DNA of 64,000 nucleotides, taken from Phycisphaerales bacterium (lineage in GTDB: Bacteria > Planctomycetota > Phycisphaerae > Phycisphaerales > UBA1924). Shown one piece after another: positions 58,867 to 64,000 of the stretch. The notes under the pieces were generated by a model that made no database searches, had not been told where the DNA came from, and saw only the letters and a list, made by a program, of their open reading frames with translations. The stretch spans positions 1-64,000 of the forward strand of contig JAIEUA010000011.1 of NCBI GenBank assembly GCA_019744815.1, given 5' to 3'. The position numbers and the translations under genes are program-made. Within the stretch, counting starts at the first letter, position 1, and each line of letters opens with the position of its first letter.

Positions 58867-59280
58867 ATGTCAGAAGGAACCGCCAAGAATCGCTTCTTCA
58901 AGGACCGCTACGCCGTCTCGATGGCGTCAGGTAGGTCTGGTGGCATGTCCGTTGTGTACAGAGGCATCGATCTCGACTCGCCGGGCACCTCGGTCGCTGT
59001 AAAAGTCTTCAGGCAAACACTCGATCCGAAGGAGAGCACGCTCCTCGCCGAGGCCTTCAAGCGAGAAACTGCGGCGCTCAAGGAGCTTCAGCATCCGAAC
59101 ATCGTGCGTTTGATCGACTTCGGCATAGACAGCGCTACCCACGAGACGTTCCTGGTGTTGGAATGGATTGAACGTTCGCTGCTTGACCATCTCGCTGCCA
59201 GTCGCCCAACGTCGTGGCCGGTTTTCTACGACCAAGTTGGTCGCCCGCTTGTCGAAGGCTTGGCGTTTGGAGCATGTCTG
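58867..59280 (+). pseudogene. N-terminal fragment of a Ser/Thr protein kinase
   Basis: FKDRYAVSMASGRSGGMSVVYRGIDLDSPGTSVAVKVF...LQHPNIVRLIDFGID...VLEWI, lost before the HRD/DFG motifs. Confidence 0.75.
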
Positions 59281-59284
59281 GGCC

Positions 59285-59623
59285 GCTGTCTCCAGCGAAG
59301 CGCTCTCGATGATCTTCAAGGACGCCGATGCGGCAGGCCTTGAGCCTGCGATGCAGCGTGTTGCCCCGTCCATCCTTGATCGAGGCAGCGAAGACATCGA
59401 GAGCAATCTCGGTCTTGTGCTTGAGCGAGTAGAAGACCGCTCCTCGGCGCAAGGCGTCCGAGGCAGACTCGGAGACCGTTTCTCGGACAACCTCGAACAG
59501 CGGATGGCCCGGCGTCACCCACTCCAGCGTCGGTTCCTTGACGAGGTACTGCTTGTCAAAACAGACCTTGACGACGAATGCGGCCCTGAAGACTGCGACG
59601 ACAACGACTGAGCCAAAGCCCAC
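59285..59623 (-). pseudogene. Fragment of a large helicase (SNF2/DISARM DrmD-like C-terminal region)
   Basis: KQYLVKEPTLEWVTPGHPLFEVVRETVSESASDALRRGAVFYSLKHKTEIALDVFAASIKDGRGNTLHRRLKA. Confidence 0.55.
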
Positions 59624-59729
59624 GTTGCTGCTCTGGTAGCCCGGCGCAGCAGCCTTTCCCCCATCCCTGCGTCACCCGGGAACGCCCATGTGCGGCGGTG
59701 GGTGTCGCATTGGTCAGAAAGGACCGACC

Positions 59730-60248
59730 ATGACAACGCAGAGCCAGAGCAGTGCAAGCAAGAGCGAACTGATCAAGAGCCTCAACGATTACTACGACAA
59801 GCATCGCCTGAGCGCCGAGCATGCCCGCTACGAGCCGAACTGGCGTCCGTACCCATTTGAGGAGTTGGAAGAGATGTCTGAGGATTACCTCAAGGCGATG
59901 GTCCGCAGTATCGGCAGAATCGACGTGACCGCCCGTGATCCCATCTTTGGCCCCCGCCCGACTCAGGACATGTGGAAGATCGGGACTGCAAGCTGGGTAT
60001 TCATGGGCCGCAAGGAAGCGGCAGAGCAGGGTCTGTTCAAGGTCTGTCCGACTGATCCAACGCTGGTCGCCAGCGGGCGAGTAATGCCAAAGAGGTTCAA
60101 GCGGGTCGGCACGGCCGATGCTGGTCCCCTGGTGTTGTGGGCGCTCTGGCGCACCGATGACTACGGCTGCACGCTCTATGACCGTGTTCCGGGATTTGAG
60201 GATGACATCGATGAGATCTTGGCCAACCCGAGCGAGTACGGGCTGTGA
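59730..60248 (+). CDS. Hypothetical protein
   Basis: ORF, no recognised domain. Confidence 0.55.
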   Translation: MTTQSQSSASKSELIKSLNDYYDKHRLSAEHARYEPNWRPYPFEELEEMSEDYLKAMVRSIGRIDVTARDPIFGPRPTQDMWKIGTASWVFMGRKEAAEQGLFKVCPTDPTLVASGRVMPKRFKRVGTADAGPLVLWALWRTDDYGCTLYDRVPGFEDDIDEILANPSEYGL

Positions 60249-60252
60249 TCGC

Positions 60253-61845
60253 CTAGTACCAGGCGGGGCCGAAGGGCTCTCCCTGGGCTTTCTGAGTCGT
60301 TTGTCCGGGTTGTCCGGCGCTGTGGTTGAGCGGGCGTCGAAGTGTGTCGGCGGCAGCAGCAGCCTCCTCGGCGCTGCGGAAATAGCCCGAACAGCGGACC
60401 TCCCCATCAACCATGACTCGGGCGTAGTACCGGTCCTTCCTGGCGTGATACGAGACGTTCCTGAAGCCCGTCTTGCTGCGCATCGTCGGAGCCGCCGAGC
60501 AGTCTTCTTTGCGCGCAAGAGAAAATGTCTCCCCCAAGAACGGAAGCTGGAGCCGAAGCTGGCGCAAGCACTCCCACATTCGGCCCCAGTTCCGATTCGC
60601 ATAGGCCTTGTTGATGCCTGGTTCCGCATGCGCCAGGTACATCTCGCTCTCTTCGAGCGTCCCCAGTCTCTTGATGGCGTCAGCGCCGGTCTTCCTCAGG
60701 AAGCGGAACCCAAGACGACGATCAGGATCAATCCGTTGAGGCAGCGCCTTCCACGCCTGCTCGACCGCATCCCTCCTCGTCCTTGGGGTCACCTCAACGA
60801 GCGGATTCCCGTACTCGGTCATCAACCAGCGGCGATCGTCGTTGTCGTTGGCCTTGAGCGCCCGAAGCAGCAGGACCGTCTCAGGCCAAAGGCACCAGCG
60901 AGCCTCAACGCCGGTCTTGTCTCTGAACCGATGGACAAACGGTTCGTCAGCGTCGAGGAAGACCTCGAAGGTCCGCAGGTTCGAGACCTCGCTGGAAGTG
61001 AACCCGCAGTTCAGCCCCAAGAGCATGAACAGTCGGACCTTGTTGCTCGCAGCCCCCCACAGCGCCGACAACTCCTCGATGGTGAAAGTCTCCACCTCGC
61101 CGCTGACGACCTCCATCGCCGCCCGCTCTCGCTCCTCCGCCGTCGCCATTTGTCTCTGGCGCAGCCTGAAAAGCTTCTCGAACCGCTTCGGCTTGTTCCA
61201 GACGCAGCCGTCCATCTCGAAGTACCAGACCAGCATGGCCTTCATTGCTCGGACGCAGTTCACGACCGTCTTGATGGCCAAGGGCCGAGGCTCATTGGTC
61301 TGGTGGTTTCGCCGCCGAGCGAACGGACGACGGACCAACAGCAGGACCGCTTCTTGGATTTCACGCTCGCCGATGGAGGCCAGTCGGACATGCTCTCCCA
61401 ACGCCCGTTTGACCCAGCCCAGGCGATGCTCAGTCGAGTGAACGAACGCCCATGAGACCTGCTTCGCCTCAGCGAGGCGGCGGTACGAGTCGAGGTACAG
61501 CGAGCAGACCTCGCCCACCGTCAAGGCGTTGGCGTCAACGAAGTCGTCCTTCAACCTCTTGTTCTCGCTGGCGTCGCCTCGGGCGGCCTTCAACGGCCAC
61601 ACCTTCGCCCCTGCGTCCTTCAGACGGTTCCATTCAGCGACAAGCTCAACGGCTCGCCTGACGGCCTCACGCTCATCGCCGCCAAGATACCAGCACTTGG
61701 GCTGCGGCTTGCCGTTCCGTCCAAGCTGGTAGCCGACGTACTTGCGGTACTGGCGTTGGGCTGGGGACCAACTGACGCTGACGGTCTTGCCTGCTCGTCG
61801 TTCCATGACGGGCGGTGTGGTACCCGTCGGGTGGTCTGGTCTCAA
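60253..61845 (-). CDS. Tyrosine-type recombinase/integrase with C-terminal AP2-like domain
   Basis: LLGLNCGFTSSEVSNLRT, DKTGVEARWCLWPETV, FRFLRKTGADAI, YLAHAEPGINKAYANRNW; C-terminal TGFRNVSYHARKDRYYARVMVDGEVRCSGYFRSAEEAAAAADTLRR. Confidence 0.85.
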   Translation of the reverse strand: MRPDHPTGTTPPVMERRAGKTVSVSWSPAQRQYRKYVGYQLGRNGKPQPKCWYLGGDEREAVRRAVELVAEWNRLKDAGAKVWPLKAARGDASENKRLKDDFVDANALTVGEVCSLYLDSYRRLAEAKQVSWAFVHSTEHRLGWVKRALGEHVRLASIGEREIQEAVLLLVRRPFARRRNHQTNEPRPLAIKTVVNCVRAMKAMLVWYFEMDGCVWNKPKRFEKLFRLRQRQMATAEERERAAMEVVSGEVETFTIEELSALWGAASNKVRLFMLLGLNCGFTSSEVSNLRTFEVFLDADEPFVHRFRDKTGVEARWCLWPETVLLLRALKANDNDDRRWLMTEYGNPLVEVTPRTRRDAVEQAWKALPQRIDPDRRLGFRFLRKTGADAIKRLGTLEESEMYLAHAEPGINKAYANRNWGRMWECLRQLRLQLPFLGETFSLARKEDCSAAPTMRSKTGFRNVSYHARKDRYYARVMVDGEVRCSGYFRSAEEAAAAADTLRRPLNHSAGQPGQTTQKAQGEPFGPAWY

Positions 61846-61932
61846 GCCAGCGGCGGAGCAGATTCCGGTACGGCGGCGAAAACGGTTGACACGATACCGG
61901 ATTGGGCTGTTAGGGTCCGAGGTTCAAAAATA

Positions 61933-61960
61933 GAAAAAGGCCTGGAAAACCAGGCCTTCT
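61933..61960 (-). terminator. Terminator following the right tRNA-Asp fragment
   Basis: AAGGCCTGGTTTTCCAGGCCTTTTTC on the minus strand. Confidence 0.75.
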
Positions 61961-61967
61961 CTTCAAG

Positions 61968-62009
61968 CGAGGCGGACGGGAATCGAACCCGCAACCACCG
62001 GATCGACAG
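61968..62009 (-). repeat. tRNA-Asp(GTC) 3' fragment, att-like direct repeat, copy 2
   Basis: 42 bp identical to 56033-56074. Confidence 0.8.
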
Positions 62010-62198
62010 AACTCCTTTATTGCCAAATACTTGCGCACATTTTGTCGAATCGTTCTCGTGCCGCAAATCGGCTCGTTCTCTTCCGGTAGTCGATACCGGA
62101 TCGGCTGTTAGGGTCCGGCGCATTGAGCGTTCAACAACGGCGTGCCGCACTTTGCGTGGAAGCGTCGTTTCTTTTGGGTGGGTGGCCGATGCGAGCAA

Positions 62199-62635
62199 AT
62201 GAGCCAAGACCGAATCGTCCCGCTGACCATTGACCGCCGAGTTGCCATCGTCCCCGTCTACTCCGACCGAGGGCGCTGCTTTGCCCTCGTTGACGCCGAG
62301 GACGGCGAGAACGCCTTGACCTTGGCTTGGTTTCGGCATCGCCGTACCGGCTACCCGACCTATCGCCGATCCAACGGCCTCATGCTGACCCTGCATGCCT
62401 GGCTGCTCGGATCGCCTCCAAAGGGAACCGTCATCGGTCCAACAAGAACAACAAGAGCAGCAGGACGCCTGGGGTCTGCTGGTCCAAAGCCGAGCAGAAA
62501 TGGAGAGTCCAAATCCGCTGCAACGGCAAGGACCATTTCGGCGGGTACTACGCCGACGAAGCTCAAGCCAAGGAAGCGGCAACAAGGCTCAGAACTAAAC
62601 TCTTTGAGCAGCAAGAGGCTCCGCAGAACTCGTAG
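62199..62635 (+). pseudogene. HNH-AP2 gene with 85-bp internal deletion and frameshift
   Basis: 437 bp versus 522 bp in 56264-56785; the HNH core is missing and the AP2 part is out of frame. Confidence 0.85.
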
Positions 62636-62644
62636 ACTCTGGGC

Positions 62645-62953
62645 ATGGCAGACCCGAAGCCCCACGAGTCTGAAGTCCCGCCAGCACTCGACCCATCGGT
62701 CCTGCTCATCGACGCGAAAGAGGTGGTTCGCCGGCTCAACATTTCTGGGCGAACGTGGTACAGCCTCGTCAGCATCAAGCATGCTTCCCAGCCGATTCGG
62801 CTCGGACGAAGAACACTCTGGAGAGTCGAGGAACTCGAAGAATGGGTTCGCGACGGCTGCCCTCCACGTGATCGCTGGCAGCGCATCAAAGACCTTCCCC
62901 TCCGTACCCCTTCGAAGCCGCCACGCAAGCGAGCATCCATTTCAGGAGGCTGA
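62645..62953 (+). CDS. AlpA-like helix-turn-helix protein
   Basis: LLIDAKEVVRRLNISGRTWYSLVSIKHASQPIRLGRRTLWRVEELEEWVRDG. Confidence 0.8.
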   Translation: MADPKPHESEVPPALDPSVLLIDAKEVVRRLNISGRTWYSLVSIKHASQPIRLGRRTLWRVEELEEWVRDGCPPRDRWQRIKDLPLRTPSKPPRKRASISGG

Positions 62954-62955
62954 CT

Positions 62956-63267
62956 ATGGCTCGCCACATCCCGATCACCTCGGTCATCCGTCCGTCGATG
63001 TCCTGGCTCGATTCGTGCGGGTTGTGGCTCATCGGCAGGACAGAGTTGGCGGAGTTCTTGGGCGTCCGACTCCCGCAGGTCCAGTATCTGCACAACAGCG
63101 GCAGAATCCCCCAGCCGATTCGATTCGACTTTGGGCCACCAAGGTACTCAGTTCCGGAACTTCGAGATTGGCTGCGAATGGGATGCCCGCCGATTGGCGA
63201 CTGGATCAGGCTGCGAGGCCTTAGCGGCAACAACTACCTCGACCGTCGCTCGCAACCGTTGCCCTAA
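62956..63267 (+). CDS. Second AlpA-like helix-turn-helix protein
   Basis: LIGRTELAEFLGVRLPQVQYLHNSGRIPQPIRFDFGPPRYSVPELRDWLRMG. Confidence 0.7.
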   Translation: MARHIPITSVIRPSMSWLDSCGLWLIGRTELAEFLGVRLPQVQYLHNSGRIPQPIRFDFGPPRYSVPELRDWLRMGCPPIGDWIRLRGLSGNNYLDRRSQPLP

Positions 63268-64000
63268 TGGCCACGAAGGACCGCCTGCGATTACTCCTCG
63301 ACCGTTCACTTCCCTCTGTGGCGTCCCAGTCCCGTCCGCCCCAGATGCTCCTGCTCGTCAACGACGGCGTCCCATTCTCGTCCTTTGAGCAATCGTTGAT
63401 TGAGTCGGCGGTGTCACCAATAAAGGTGGTGATCATTCCCAACGCACGCACTCCTGGCGCAGCAGGGGCATGGAACACAGGCCTTCTGCGGCTTTCGGAC
63501 GAAGCATTTGACGGATTTGTCGCGATGTTGGACGACGATGACGAGTGGGACGCGGAGCATCTCCAACTGAATGTCGCCACTGCCGCCACCGGCCAAGACA
63601 TAGTGGTGTCGGGATTGCGGTTTCTCTTTGACGGTCATCCTGTCTCACGCCCGCTAATCACCTCGCTCCTCGCTGACGACTTTCTGGTAGGCAATCCTGG
63701 CTGGCAAGGCTCCAACACTTTCGTGTCCATCCACGCCCTGCGCGACGTTGGCGGCTTCCGCGATGGACTACCGAGCCTCAATGACCGAGACTTGGCCTAC
63801 CGCCTGCTCCAGATCCCATCAATACGAGTCGCCTTCACCGGCAAATGGACAGCGACATGGCACAGTTGCTCGCAAGGCACACTCTCCTCACGGCGCTCGC
63901 CAGCGAAGATCGCAGGGCTGCGACGCTTCTGGCACATCTATGGCTCAGCAATGTCTGTGCAGCAGTCCCAGGCATACTTTTGTCGAGCGAAGGAGTATTT
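63267..64000 (+). CDS. Glycosyltransferase family 2-like protein, truncated by window end
   Basis: Translated by hand from ATG 63267: LLLVNDGVPFSS...PGAAGAWNTGLLRLSDEAFDGFVAMLDDDDEWDAEHL...NPGWQGSNTFVSIHALRDVGGF. Confidence 0.8.
   Translation, partial: MATKDRLRLLLDRSLPSVASQSRPPQMLLLVNDGVPFSSFEQSLIESAVSPIKVVIIPNARTPGAAGAWNTGLLRLSDEAFDGFVAMLDDDDEWDAEHLQLNVATAATGQDIVVSGLRFLFDGHPVSRPLITSLLADDFLVGNPGWQGSNTFVSIHALRDVGGFRDGLPSLNDRDLAYRLLQIPSIRVAFTGKWTATWHSCSQGTLSSRRSPAKIAGLRRFWHIYGSAMSVQQSQAYFCRAKEY

Larger units (their letters stand above)
56033..62009. mobile_element. Integrative genomic island 1 at tRNA-Asp
   Basis: Bounded by 42-bp tRNA 3' direct repeats, terminal tyrosine recombinase, TA-type and defence-like cargo. 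Confidence 0.8.
61968..64000. mobile_element. Left part of integrative island 2 (continues beyond window)
   Basis: Same att fragment plus HNH-AP2 backbone as island 1, different cargo. Confidence 0.65.

Noticed and set aside
62142-63224. 360-aa plus-strand ORF covering the second HNH region and HTH genes
   Set aside because: Frame continues past the 85-bp deletion into non-homologous translation; the true frames are the AP2 remnant and the two HTH genes.

Overview
64 kb of a high-GC bacterial chromosome, probably Planctomycetota/Phycisphaerae (an inference from the secreted proteins with dockerin-like tails, single pseudopilin genes and the integrase type; not proven). About 0-56 kb is mostly housekeeping: sppA, fusA, prepilin peptidase, xseB/xseA, lysA, an SPFH protein, rlmN, ctaB, tilS, pyrG, kdsB, def-fmt, an AtoE-type transporter, prkA, trmB, hrpA, pyrC, recQ, gap, a DadA-like oxidase, tRNA-Arg(CCT) and tRNA-Pro(GGG). 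From about 56.03 kb to the right edge the sequence becomes accessory. Two 3' fragments of a tRNA-Asp(GTC)-like gene, both cut at the anticodon loop, lie 5.9 kb apart. Each is followed by a homologous HNH-AP2 endonuclease copy (the second has an 85-bp internal deletion), which suggests tandem integrative islands. Island 1 carries an orphan AbiEi-like regulator, a MobMytA/B-like HTH + Fic pair with a palindromic operator, a scar joining a truncated Ser/Thr kinase to a truncated helicase, and a tyrosine recombinase with a C-terminal AP2-like domain and an apparently non-canonical Arg-I box. Island 2 begins with two AlpA-like HTH genes and a GT2 glycosyltransferase that runs off the window. Other highlights: two families of bipartite palindromic (REPIN-like) repeats with covarying stems, one of them in frame inside rlmN; a secreted-protein gene with a (CGAA)n tract and a G9 tract that looks phase-variable for its dockerin-like tail; and an MFS transporter split by one in-frame TAA. 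All calls come from reading sequence and translations; no database search was run.
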